NCBI GenBank assembly: GCA_031393795.1
Contig: JANMWE010000035.1
Span: 1 to 8,182, forward strand
Length of the DNA stretch: 8,182 bases
Origin: CAMLHU01 sp031393795
GTDB taxonomy: Bacteria; Gemmatimonadota; Gemmatimonadetes; Gemmatimonadales; GWC2-71-9
Reading direction: 5' to 3'
Positions 1-5,932 of this stretch are shown piece after piece (position 1 is the first letter of the stretch; each line of letters begins with the position of its first letter). The notes under the pieces are model-generated. The model was not told the origin of the DNA. It saw only the letters and a list, made by a program, of their open reading frames with translations, and did no database searches. The translations under genes were made by a program, and so were the position numbers.

Positions 1-437
1 CGGTCGAGCTCCCAGAGCCCGAGGTGCTCGATCTTCTCCTGGAGGGCGCCCTGCTTGTCCATCAGCTTGGTCATCTGGTCGTCCGACATCGGCTCGGCGA
101 ACTTGGCGCTGATCGCCTCGAAGTCGGCCAGCATCTTCCGCTGGGCGCCGACCGCCAGGTCCACGTTCCCGCGGACGTCGAGCGTGGCGTCGAGACTCGG
201 TTCCTGGGGGAGGTAGCCGATCTTGAGCCCATCCATCGGGCGGGCCTCACCCTGGTACTCGTGGTCGACGCCCGCCATGATCTTGATGAGTGAGCTCTTG
301 CCGGCCCCATTGGAGCCGAGGACCCCGATCTTGGCGCCGGGGTAAAAGGCGAGGTAGATCCCCTTCAAGATCTCCCGGCTGGGCGGGACGACCTTGCGGA
401 GATTCGCCATCGTATAGACGTACTGGCCGGTGGTCAT
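1..437 (-). CDS. ettA: EttA-like ABC-F ATPase (energy-dependent translational throttle protein), N-terminal part, cut by window edge
   Basis: ABC-F proteins are soluble twin-ATPase factors that bind the ribosomal E site; EttA gates entry into elongation according to the ADP/ATP ratio. Only the first 145 codons are present; the rest lies beyond position 1. The N-terminus contains QYVYTM (residues 5-10) and KVVPP (15-19), both hallmarks of EttA rather than of Uup or other ABC-F types. The Walker A loop is GSNGAGKSS (41-49), and the Q-loop region is GYLPQEP (74-80). Residues 95-140 begin the charged helical arm inserted in the first ATPase domain, followed by LWELD. The signature motif, Walker B and second ATPase domain are not in the window. 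The ATG at 437 is chosen because it puts QYVYTM at the usual place. There is no Shine-Dalgarno sequence upstream. The gene is divergent from the dehydrogenase gene at 526. Family assignment is very likely; function is inferred by homology. Confidence 0.93.
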   Translation of the reverse strand, partial: MTTGQYVYTMANLRKVVPPSREILKGIYLAFYPGAKIGVLGSNGAGKSSLIKIMAGVDHEYQGEARPMDGLKIGYLPQEPSLDATLDVRGNVDLAVGAQRKMLADFEAISAKFAEPMSDDQMTKLMDKQGALQEKIEHLGLWELD

Positions 438-453
438 AGGGGGCGAATATAGG
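438..453 (-). promoter_or_regulatory. Candidate -10 element giving a leaderless ettA mRNA
   Basis: On the minus strand TATATT lies at 451-446, eight bases before the ettA ATG. Transcription starting 5-9 bases after a -10 element would begin at or within about four bases of the ATG. The intervening bases (TCCCCCGC read back from the ATG) contain no Shine-Dalgarno sequence, in line with leaderless initiation. No TTGACA-like -35 is visible; its place is taken by the octamer repeat. The call rests on one hexamer and spacing only. Confidence 0.4.
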
Positions 454-483
454 CGGGTGGGCGGGTAGGCGGGTAGGCGGGCG
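452..483. repeat. Four tandem GGCGGGTA-type octamers in the divergent promoter gap
   Basis: The plus strand reads GGCGGGTG, GGCGGGTA, GGCGGGTA and GGCGGGCG in direct succession, filling the middle of the 88-bp gap between ettA and the dehydrogenase gene. The repeated GGG runs (455-457, 463-465, 471-473 and 483-485) match a G-quadruplex pattern on the plus strand. A second block of four related octamers in opposite orientation lies at 592-623. The rest of the gap (484-525) holds the dehydrogenase ribosome binding site and no clear promoter. Confidence 0.8.
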
Positions 484-513
484 GGCCGTGGAGGGCTACT
501 TTCGAATCACCCC

Positions 514-520
514 GGAGGAG
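514..520 (+). promoter_or_regulatory. Ribosome binding site that fixes a TTG start
   Basis: GGAGGAG ends five bases before TTG at 526. The only nearby ATG in frame (544) is 23 bases away, too far for this site. This favours the TTG start and gives the protein a basic N-terminal segment (RNNR) before its hydrophobic stretch. Confidence 0.7.
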
Positions 521-525
521 TCCCC

Positions 526-1776
526 TTGCGAAACAATCGGATCATGGGCGGACCGCTCGTCGTCGGCGCCCTCCTGACTCTCGCCGCGTTCTACCCGCCT
601 GTCCGCCCACCCGCCTACCCGCCTGGGTTCAAGCCGGTCTGCGACTCCACCCTCACCGTCCCGGCCGGCTTCTGCGCTGTCCTTGTGGCCGAGGGGCTCC
701 GCGCCCCGCGGCACATCGTCGTCGCGCCCAATGGCGACCTCTTCATCGCCAGCGCGAGTGGCGGGGTCATCGCCCTCCGCGATGCGGATGGGGATGGGGT
801 GGCCGAGACCCGGAAGGAGTGGGGCCGAGAGAGCGGGACCGGCATCGCGCTGGCCGAGGGATATCTCTGGTTCGCGGCGGACGAGACGGTGTACCGGTGG
901 AGATGGGCGCCCGGACAATTGGAACCGGCGGCCGGGGCCGAAGTCGTCGTGCATGACCTTCCCGACGCCGGTGACCACGGCGCCAAGCCGATCGTGGTGA
1001 AGGATGGCTTTGTGTATGTCGATGTCGGATCGGCCACGAACAGTTGCCAGGAACGGAATCGGAGCCCGGGAGCTCCCGGCCGTCGACCCTGTACCGAACT
1101 CGCCACCCGGGCCGGGATCTGGCGTTTCTCGAGCACTCGGATCGGGCAGGCGCAGTCGGATGGCGTCCGGTTCGCCACGGGACTCCGCAATCCAATGGCG
1201 TTGGGCTTCGAGCCCCACACCGGGGTGCTCTGGATGGCGACGCACGGGCGAGATCAGCTCGGCAACAACTGGGGATTCTCGGACTCGCTCAATGCAGAAT
1301 TGCCGGCCGAGGAATTCGGGCCGGTGGCGCAGGGCGCCGATTATGGCTGGCCCTACTGTTATTACGATGAACTGAAGGGCAAGAAGGTCCAGGCGCCGGA
1401 GTACGGTGGAGACGGCACGAAGATCGGTGACTGCGGTCCCAAGCTCATTCCCGCGATCGGTTTCCCCGGACACTGGGCCCCGATCGGGCTCACGTTCTAC
1501 ACCGGGAACAGCTTCCCCTCGGCCTATCGCGCGGGCGTCTTCCTCGCCTTCCACGGTTCGTGGAACCGTTCGCCGTTGCCGCAGGCGGGATATCGGGTGG
1601 TGTACGTCCCCTTTCGCGATGGGCGGCCGAGTGGGGGGTATCAGACCTTCCTGCAGGGCGCCGGGACGAATGCGATCCGCCCCATCGGACTCGCGGTCGG
1701 GCCGGACGGGGCACTCTATGTGGGGTCCGATACGCAGGGGAAGATCTGGAAAGTGATCTACGTCGGCGGCCGATAG
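526..1776 (+). CDS. Exported PQQ-dependent sorbosone/glucose dehydrogenase-like beta-propeller protein
   Basis: The protein has 416 residues and resembles the L-sorbosone/aldose sugar dehydrogenase family, six-bladed propellers that use PQQ to oxidise sugars or related aldehydes in the periplasm. After RNNRIM comes a hydrophobic stretch (8-22) likely to be an export signal or anchor, then a proline-rich linker (YPPVRPPAYPPG, 23-34). Family signatures follow: a histidine in DAGDHGAKP (147-155) where the catalytic base is expected, GLRNPMALGF (219-228) and THGRDQLGNNWG (239-250) in the PQQ-site region, GADYGWPYC (270-278), GHWAPIGLTFY (315-325), AFHGSWNRSP (341-350) and RPIGLAVGPDGALYVGSD (385-402). 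Cys174 and Cys189 sit where family members carry a conserved cysteine pair. No CxxCH haem motif is present, so electrons must pass to a separate acceptor. No PQQ synthesis genes are in the window, and the actual substrate cannot be read from sequence. It appears to be a single-gene unit ending in a hairpin. Confidence 0.87.
   Translation: MRNNRIMGGPLVVGALLTLAAFYPPVRPPAYPPGFKPVCDSTLTVPAGFCAVLVAEGLRAPRHIVVAPNGDLFIASASGGVIALRDADGDGVAETRKEWGRESGTGIALAEGYLWFAADETVYRWRWAPGQLEPAAGAEVVVHDLPDAGDHGAKPIVVKDGFVYVDVGSATNSCQERNRSPGAPGRRPCTELATRAGIWRFSSTRIGQAQSDGVRFATGLRNPMALGFEPHTGVLWMATHGRDQLGNNWGFSDSLNAELPAEEFGPVAQGADYGWPYCYYDELKGKKVQAPEYGGDGTKIGDCGPKLIPAIGFPGHWAPIGLTFYTGNSFPSAYRAGVFLAFHGSWNRSPLPQAGYRVVYVPFRDGRPSGGYQTFLQGAGTNAIRPIGLAVGPDGALYVGSDTQGKIWKVIYVGGR
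592..623. repeat. Four octamers inside the dehydrogenase gene, inverted relative to 452-483
   Basis: The plus strand reads TACCCGCC, TGTCCGCC, CACCCGCC and TACCCGCC, the reverse complement of the GGCGGGTA type seen at 452-483. The block encodes the Pro-rich linker directly after the signal segment. Each unit is eight bases, so gain or loss of one would shift the reading frame. The two blocks could also pair with each other around a ~108-bp loop. Confidence 0.8.
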
Positions 1777-1793
1777 ACTGCCGACGTAGATCA
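1754..1793 (+). terminator. Perfect 14-bp hairpin spanning the dehydrogenase stop codon
   Basis: TGATCTACGTCGGC (1754-1767) is matched exactly by its reverse complement at 1780-1793, around a 12-base loop that contains the TAG stop (1774-1776). The left arm is coding sequence for the last residues. No T-run follows, so it is not a classic intrinsic terminator; it may instead protect the 3' end of the mRNA or terminate with other factors. Confidence 0.6.
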
Positions 1794-1812
1794 TCCCGAG
1801 CACAGCGAGGGA
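1794..1812. repeat. 19-bp dispersed repeat, copy 1
   Basis: TCCCGAGCACAGCGAGGGA follows the hairpin directly and lies just before the ribosome binding site of the next gene. Another copy with one base changed is at 8016-8034, also in a hairpin just after a stop codon. The ends TCCC/GGGA make each copy a small imperfect palindrome. Confidence 0.65.
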
Positions 1813-1836
1813 TCACCACCGCAACCCAGGGAAGGC

Positions 1837-2358
1837 ATGCTCGCACTCCTCAAGCTCATTCAGTCGATCTTCAAGACCCTGCACTCCGACGGCACCCCCA
1901 ACCAGGTCGCCTGGGGGATCACCCTCGGGGCGGGGCTCGCCTTCATCCCGATGCTCACCCTGCATTGGGCGCTGCTCTTTGTGCTCCTGGTGATGCTCAA
2001 TGTGAGCTTCGGCGGCGGGATGCTCGGCTGGGCCCTCTTCACCCCGTTGAGCTTCGCGTTCGACCCCCTCTTCGACGCCCTCGGTCGTTACCTGCTGATC
2101 ACCCGCGTCGACCTCACCCCGTTCTGGACCCGGGTCGTCAACTGGCCGCTGATCCCGTACACCCAGATCAACAACTCCGTGACGCTTGGCGCGACGCTCT
2201 TCTGGGTGATCACGCTGCCGCTGGTCTACCTCGGCGCACGCCTCGGGATCACGAAGTACCGTGCCGTCTGGGCCCCGAATATCGAGAAGTCGGCCTGGTT
2301 CAGGGCCGTGAAGGCCTCGAGCCTGTACAATGTCTATCGCTGGTTCGCGCCGGAGTGA
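1837..2358 (+). CDS. TIGR03546-type membrane protein (DUF2062-like)
   Basis: This 173-residue protein starts at ATG 1837 after AGGGAAGG (1828-1835). It begins with an amphipathic segment (LLKLIQSIFKTLHSDGTP, 4-21), then QVAWGITLGAGLAFIP (23-38), a glycine-rich entry into a long hydrophobic region (about 28-56) typical of DUF2062/TIGR03546 proteins. Further hydrophobic segments lie at about 60-78 and 113-135. The C-terminus (139-173) is polar and aromatic-rich. Known members are usually found next to a TIGR03545 protein, and the next gene here is of that type, which supports both assignments. The next gene starts five bases after this stop codon, so the two are very likely cotranscribed and perhaps translationally coupled. 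The molecular function of the family is not established; an inner-membrane partner of the AsmA-like protein is my inference. Confidence 0.82.
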   Translation: MLALLKLIQSIFKTLHSDGTPNQVAWGITLGAGLAFIPMLTLHWALLFVLLVMLNVSFGGGMLGWALFTPLSFAFDPLFDALGRYLLITRVDLTPFWTRVVNWPLIPYTQINNSVTLGATLFWVITLPLVYLGARLGITKYRAVWAPNIEKSAWFRAVKASSLYNVYRWFAPE

Positions 2359-2362
2359 TGCG

Positions 2363-4153
2363 ATGAAACTGATCCGCTGGAAGGCCATCGCCGCGCTCCT
2401 CGCTTTCGTCGCGCTCTTCGCGCTCCTCTGGGCGCTCTTCGCCGACCGCCTCATCCGCCAGACCACCGAGGAGGCGGCCTCCGAGTCCCTTGGCGCCGAG
2501 GTGGACATCGGGCGGTTCCATATCCTCGAGACCGAGGCCGCGGTGGAGATGGGGGAGTTCCAGCTGGCCGACCCCTTCGACCGGGGCCGGAACCTCCTCG
2601 AGTTCGATTCGCTCCGGCTGAAGATCGCGCCGGCCCCGCTGGTCGACTCGAAGCTCGTGATCGAGGATGCCACCCTGACGGGGATCCGCTTCAACGTCCC
2701 CCGGCGGACCCCCGCGCGCGAATACCAGCGCGGGCTCGCCCAGAACGTCATGGCGCTGGTGCACGACTTCACCAGGCAATTCGACGTGCCGCTGCTTTCG
2801 CTCCTTCCCGCGGACACGATCCAGGCGCTCATCGGTGACCCGTCACAGCTGAAGACCGTGCAGGCCGCCAATGCGTTCACGGAGCGTGCCGATTCCGGAC
2901 GAGCATCGATCGAGCGGGGCTACGCCGGGCTCCGGCTGCAGCCGATGCTCGATTCCGCGAAGGCCCTTGGCGACCGGCTCGCCCAGGTGAACGTGCGCGA
3001 CCTGAACGCGGCGCGCGCGGCCGTCACCGATCTCCGTCAGGGGATCGACTCGCTCAACAAGGCCAAGGAGCGGGTGACCGCCCTCGAACGGAACGCCAAG
3101 TCCCAGGTCGATACGCTCAATACGGGGCTCCGGGCGCTCGACCTGGCGCGCCAGCAGGATTACGCCTTCGCGCGCTCACTGCTCAAGCTGCCCAGCTTCT
3201 CGGGTCCCGACCTGAGCCGAGCGCTCTTCGGGGCGATCTCGATCGACCGTTTCCAGCAGGCGCTGTACTGGACCTCGATCGTGCGGAAGTACGCGCCCCC
3301 CGGACTCCTGCCGCGCCAGCAACCGGGGCCGCAGCGGCTCCGGCGCTCTGGCACCACCGTCCGCTTCCCGATCCTCGTGGACCTGCCGGGCCTCCTCGTG
3401 AAGCACGCGGAGCTGGCGTTGAGCGCCGGTGGTGCACAGAGTCGCGACGTCGCCTTCCGGATGGTCGCCACCGACCTCACCAACGACCCGACCCTCACCC
3501 GTCGACCGATGACCTTCCGCGGCCGCGGGACCGTCGGCACCGAGATCCCGATCCAACTGCAGCTCGGCGGCGCGCTCGATCACACCACCCCACGGATGCG
3601 CGACTCCGCCTCGGCGACAGTGCAGGGGATCCCGCTACCGGACTTCCACGTCCCCGGGCTCCCGTTCACGGCCGACCTCACGCGTGGGGCGATCGGGCTC
3701 GACTTCCGCCTCGATGGGGAGCGGCTCGACGGGAACTGGTCGCTCTCGACCAAGGGGATCACCTGGCACGCCGACAGCGGCCGAGCGCTCAACTCCAAGG
3801 AAGCGCTCCTGGCCCGGGTGCTCGACGGCGTCACCGACCTCGACGTCCGCGCGCGGCTCGGCGGGACGATCTCAGCGCCGACCCTCGTGATCAGTTCGAA
3901 CCTGGGCGACGTGATGGCGGGCCGGATGCGCGAGATCGTCGGCGAGGAGGCCGCCAAGGCCGAGGCGAAGCTCCGCGCCCAAGTCGACGCCGAAGCGGCC
4001 CCGCGCATCGCCGCGGCCCGGGCGCGCGTGGCCGAGCTGCAGGCCCAGGTGGACGACCGGGTGAAGAACGCGCAGGCGCAGATCGACGCCCAGAAGAAGG
4101 TGTTGCAGGACCGCCTCGCGGCGATCCGACTGCCCGGGGGGTTGAGTTTCTAG
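2363..4153 (+). CDS. TIGR03545-type membrane-anchored AsmA-like protein
   Basis: The protein has 596 residues. The ATG at 2363 is chosen because CGGAG (2351-2355) is well spaced before it and it places a clean anchor at the N-terminus: MKLIRWK followed by a hydrophobic helix (about 8-27). An in-frame ATG at 2330 would overlap the upstream gene and add 11 non-hydrophobic residues. Residues about 44-111 (LGAEVDIGRFHI, EFDSLRLKI, IEDATLTGIRFN) look like the N-terminal part of an AsmA-type beta domain. Residues 195-265 are helical and polar, likely coiled coil. TTVRFP (331-336) starts a second beta-rich region running to about 510 (LPGLLVKHAELAL, LDVRARLGGTISAPTLVISS). The tail (520-590) is Ala/Glu/Gln/Arg-rich coiled coil. 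Most of the chain should face the periplasm. AsmA-like proteins include envelope lipid carriers; a similar role here, with the upstream membrane protein, is inference. Confidence 0.82.
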   Translation: MKLIRWKAIAALLAFVALFALLWALFADRLIRQTTEEAASESLGAEVDIGRFHILETEAAVEMGEFQLADPFDRGRNLLEFDSLRLKIAPAPLVDSKLVIEDATLTGIRFNVPRRTPAREYQRGLAQNVMALVHDFTRQFDVPLLSLLPADTIQALIGDPSQLKTVQAANAFTERADSGRASIERGYAGLRLQPMLDSAKALGDRLAQVNVRDLNAARAAVTDLRQGIDSLNKAKERVTALERNAKSQVDTLNTGLRALDLARQQDYAFARSLLKLPSFSGPDLSRALFGAISIDRFQQALYWTSIVRKYAPPGLLPRQQPGPQRLRRSGTTVRFPILVDLPGLLVKHAELALSAGGAQSRDVAFRMVATDLTNDPTLTRRPMTFRGRGTVGTEIPIQLQLGGALDHTTPRMRDSASATVQGIPLPDFHVPGLPFTADLTRGAIGLDFRLDGERLDGNWSLSTKGITWHADSGRALNSKEALLARVLDGVTDLDVRARLGGTISAPTLVISSNLGDVMAGRMREIVGEEAAKAEAKLRAQVDAEAAPRIAAARARVAELQAQVDDRVKNAQAQIDAQKKVLQDRLAAIRLPGGLSF

Positions 4154-4190
4154 GAAGCTGGGGGGTGGATCCGGCCTGGGTGGCGGCGCT

Positions 4191-4415
4191 CCGTGGACTT
4201 TTGTCGCGAAAACGCGGAACAACAGAGGAAACGCGAAACGCTCCGTTCCGCCTGGAGCTCCGATCTGTCGACCGAAGGGATATGTGGGTGCTCGGCGGAT
4301 CTCCCCCTGCGACCAGAAAAATCACGATGAATGCAAACTTGAAAGGAGCTATCCGGGTCACGGAGCACTCAGCGCTTTGTCAGTCATTCCGTGTTTTCGC
4401 GACTAAAGTTCACGG
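4191..4415. repeat. Imperfect foldback (MITE-like) element
   Basis: The outer 29 bases, 4191-4219, match the reverse complement of 4387-4415 at 26 positions. In the same register the symmetry continues more weakly inward to 4246/4360 (about 43 of 56 overall), including a 7-base match ACGGAGC (4360-4366), and GAGCT at 4346-4350. Two of the three mismatches in the core are C/T transitions, as expected of ageing copies. Read outward, both arms would encode FRVFATKVHGA, a chance effect of the repeat. No transposase is present and no clear target-site duplication was found. It could be a non-autonomous element, two inverted copies of a dispersed repeat, or an RNA hairpin in the pnt 5' region. Confidence 0.6.
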
Positions 4416-4459
4416 TGCGGTGCGCCCCGATGTGATGACGGCCTTAGAAACTTTACCGG

Positions 4460-4487
4460 TTGCCCGACTTCCCGCGGGCGGTAGATT
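4460..4487 (+). promoter_or_regulatory. Candidate sigma70-type promoter of the pnt operon
   Basis: TTGCCC (4460-4465) and TAGATT (4482-4487) are 16 bases apart and each match four of six consensus positions. Transcription would start near 4494, about 33 bases before pntAA. The spacer contains the perfect palindrome CCCGCGGG (4471-4478), a possible operator. ACCGGT occurs at 4455-4460 and again inside GACCGGTC at 4515-4522, just before the start codon. No Shine-Dalgarno sequence precedes pntAA. Confidence 0.45.
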
Positions 4488-4526
4488 CCCCGTGGCACCA
4501 ATCCACTATCAACCGACCGGTCTTTG

Positions 4527-5624
4527 ATGCGTATCGGAGTACCCCGGGAGAGCATCGCGGGCGAGCGGCGTGTCGCCCTCGTTCCAGAAACGATCGGACG
4601 GCTGACCAGGGCCGGCGCCGAAGTGGTGATCGAACGGGGCGCAGGGGTCGCCGCGGGGCTCCTCGACGCCGCCTATGAAGCGGCGGGTGCGCATCTGGGG
4701 ACCGATGCCGAGGCGTGGGGGGCCGACCTCGTGCTGAAGGTCCAGCGCCCGACGCCGGCGGAGATCGCCGGGCTCAAGGCGAACAGCTATCTCCTCTGCT
4801 TTCTCAACCCCGCGACGGGCGACCAGAGCGCCATCGCGGGAAAGCGTGTCACCGCCTTCGCACTCGAGCTCGTGCCGCGCACCAGCCTGGCCCAGGCGAT
4901 GGACACCCTCTCCTCCCAGGCGACCCTCGCCGGGTACAAGGGGGTCCTCCTCGGCGCGGCCGAGCTCCCGCGCATCCTCCCGATGCTCACCACCGCCGCG
5001 GGGACTCTTGCGCCGGCCAAGGTCTTCGTCATCGGTGCCGGCGTCGCGGGGTTGCAGGCGATCGCCACCGCGCGGCGGCTCGGCGGCGTCGTCTCCGGCT
5101 TCGACGTGCGCGCCGCCGCACGCGAACAGATCGCCTCCCTCGGTGCCACGCCGATCGGCGGCGACCTCCCCTCGGCGGAAGGGAGCGGCGGGTACGCCGT
5201 GGAACTCGCGGCCGAGCAGGCCCGGCAGGTAGCGACGCTGCTGGCAGCGCACCTTGTCACCCAGGACCTCGTCCTCACCACTGCGCAGGTGCCGGGGCGC
5301 CCTGCGCCACGGCTCATCACGGAGGCGATGGTCGCCTCGATGAAGCCGGGATCGGTGATCGTCGACCTCGCGGCGGAGAGCGGCGGAAACTGCGAGCTCA
5401 CCAAGGCGGGAGAGACGGTGACCGCGCACGGCGTCCGCATCCTCGGTCCGGTGAACCTGGCCGCGACCCTGCCGCTCCACGCCAGTCAGATGTTCAGCCG
5501 GAACGTCAGCGCCTTCGTGCTGCGGTTCCTCAAGGAGGGGGCGTTCGCCCCTGACCTCTCGGACGAGATCGCCGGGCCGATGTGCGTGACGCACGGCGGC
5601 CAGGTCCGGCAGCGGGGGACTTGA
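4527..5624 (+). CDS. pntAA: NAD(P)(+) transhydrogenase alpha subunit, part 1 (NAD(H)-binding domain I)
   Basis: PntAA is the cytoplasmic NAD(H)-binding component of proton-translocating transhydrogenase, which passes hydride from NADH to NADP+ driven by the proton gradient. The 365 residues match a stand-alone domain I. MRIGVPRES begins as in other PntA proteins. PRTSLAQAMDTLSSQA (117-132) carries the Arg118/Gln123/Asp126 loop at the nucleotide site. VIGAGVAGLQAIA (168-180) is the dinucleotide-binding turn, ending in FDVR (192-195). GSGGYA (219-224) is the mobile loop with its Tyr223. PGSVIVDLAAESGGNCE (274-290) is also conserved. Alanine dehydrogenase shares this fold, but the following genes settle the identity. 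The ATG at 4527 is preferred over a TTG directly before it, as it gives the canonical N-terminus. There is no Shine-Dalgarno sequence. Its TGA overlaps the pntAB ATG by one base. Confidence 0.95.
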   Translation: MRIGVPRESIAGERRVALVPETIGRLTRAGAEVVIERGAGVAAGLLDAAYEAAGAHLGTDAEAWGADLVLKVQRPTPAEIAGLKANSYLLCFLNPATGDQSAIAGKRVTAFALELVPRTSLAQAMDTLSSQATLAGYKGVLLGAAELPRILPMLTTAAGTLAPAKVFVIGAGVAGLQAIATARRLGGVVSGFDVRAAAREQIASLGATPIGGDLPSAEGSGGYAVELAAEQARQVATLLAAHLVTQDLVLTTAQVPGRPAPRLITEAMVASMKPGSVIVDLAAESGGNCELTKAGETVTAHGVRILGPVNLAATLPLHASQMFSRNVSAFVLRFLKEGAFAPDLSDEIAGPMCVTHGGQVRQRGT

Positions 5625-5932
5625 TGGACGCCATCGCCGTCATCCAGCTCTACGTCTTCGTCCTGGCCGCCTTCGTGGGCTACCAGGTCATCACGCGCGT
5701 GCCGCCGCTGCTGCACACGCCGCTGATGTCGGCCACCAACGCCATCTCGGGGATCTCGCTGGTCGGGTCGCTGGTGCTGGCCGGGTCGGACCACGGCACC
5801 CTGAGCAACGTCCTCGGGTTCGTGGCGGTGACGTCCGCCACCATCAACGTCGTCGGCGGGTTCCTGATCACCGACCGGATGCTCAAGATGTTCCATCGCG
5901 ACAAGGGCCCCAAGGCGGGAGGGGCCAGGTAA
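5624..5932 (+). CDS. pntAB: NAD(P)(+) transhydrogenase alpha subunit, part 2 (membrane domain)
   Basis: This 102-residue subunit provides part of membrane domain II of the transhydrogenase. Three hydrophobic helices are visible, about 5-24, 37-55 and 63-83. Family motifs are HTPLMSATNAISGI (31-44) and GGFLITDRMLKMF (78-90), after which a short basic tail ends the protein. The length is normal for the split form in which alpha is made as two polypeptides; in E. coli both parts are fused in PntA. The ATG at 5624 overlaps the pntAA stop (TGATG) and is preceded by GGGGGA (5614-5619), so it is probably translated by coupling. Its own TAA overlaps the pntB ATG in the same way. Confidence 0.95.
   Translation: MDAIAVIQLYVFVLAAFVGYQVITRVPPLLHTPLMSATNAISGISLVGSLVLAGSDHGTLSNVLGFVAVTSATINVVGGFLITDRMLKMFHRDKGPKAGGAR

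Larger units (their letters stand above)
4154..4526. other. 373-bp intergenic region with locally low GC
   Basis: This gap contains no convincing gene. Bases 4311-4410 count to 47% GC, well below the flanking coding sequence. It holds the foldback element at 4191-4415, then a probable promoter (4460-4487). An open frame across 4165-4527 has no ribosome binding site, no recognisable protein and crosses both arms of the inverted repeat, so it is not called. No clear terminator follows the stop at 4151-4153. Confidence 0.7.

Noticed and set aside
452..483. Short tandem repeats considered as a CRISPR array
   Set aside because: Units are eight bases and contiguous, with no spacers and no cas genes nearby.
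496..1803. Long open frame on the minus strand (435 codons) opposite the dehydrogenase gene
   Set aside because: It covers a gene with clear family motifs. Its translation is Arg/Gly/Pro-rich with no recognisable domain, typical of antisense frames in GC-rich DNA where stop codons are rare.
2330..2362. Upstream ATG (2330) as start of the AsmA-like gene
   Set aside because: It would overlap the preceding gene by 29 bases and add polar residues before the membrane anchor; the ATG at 2363 has a better-placed ribosome binding site.
4191..4415. Foldback element considered as an integron attC site
   Set aside because: The arms lack the paired R box motifs (GTTRRRY and its complement) at the ends, and no integrase or cassette structure is present.
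4165..4527. Plus-strand open frame of 120 codons in the gap before pntAA
   Set aside because: It has no ribosome binding site, no signal or domain, runs through both arms of the foldback element and ends over the pntAA start.
4509..5594. Minus-strand open frame (361 codons) opposite pntAA
   Set aside because: The charged, His/Arg-rich product has no family features, and pntAA on the plus strand is unambiguous.
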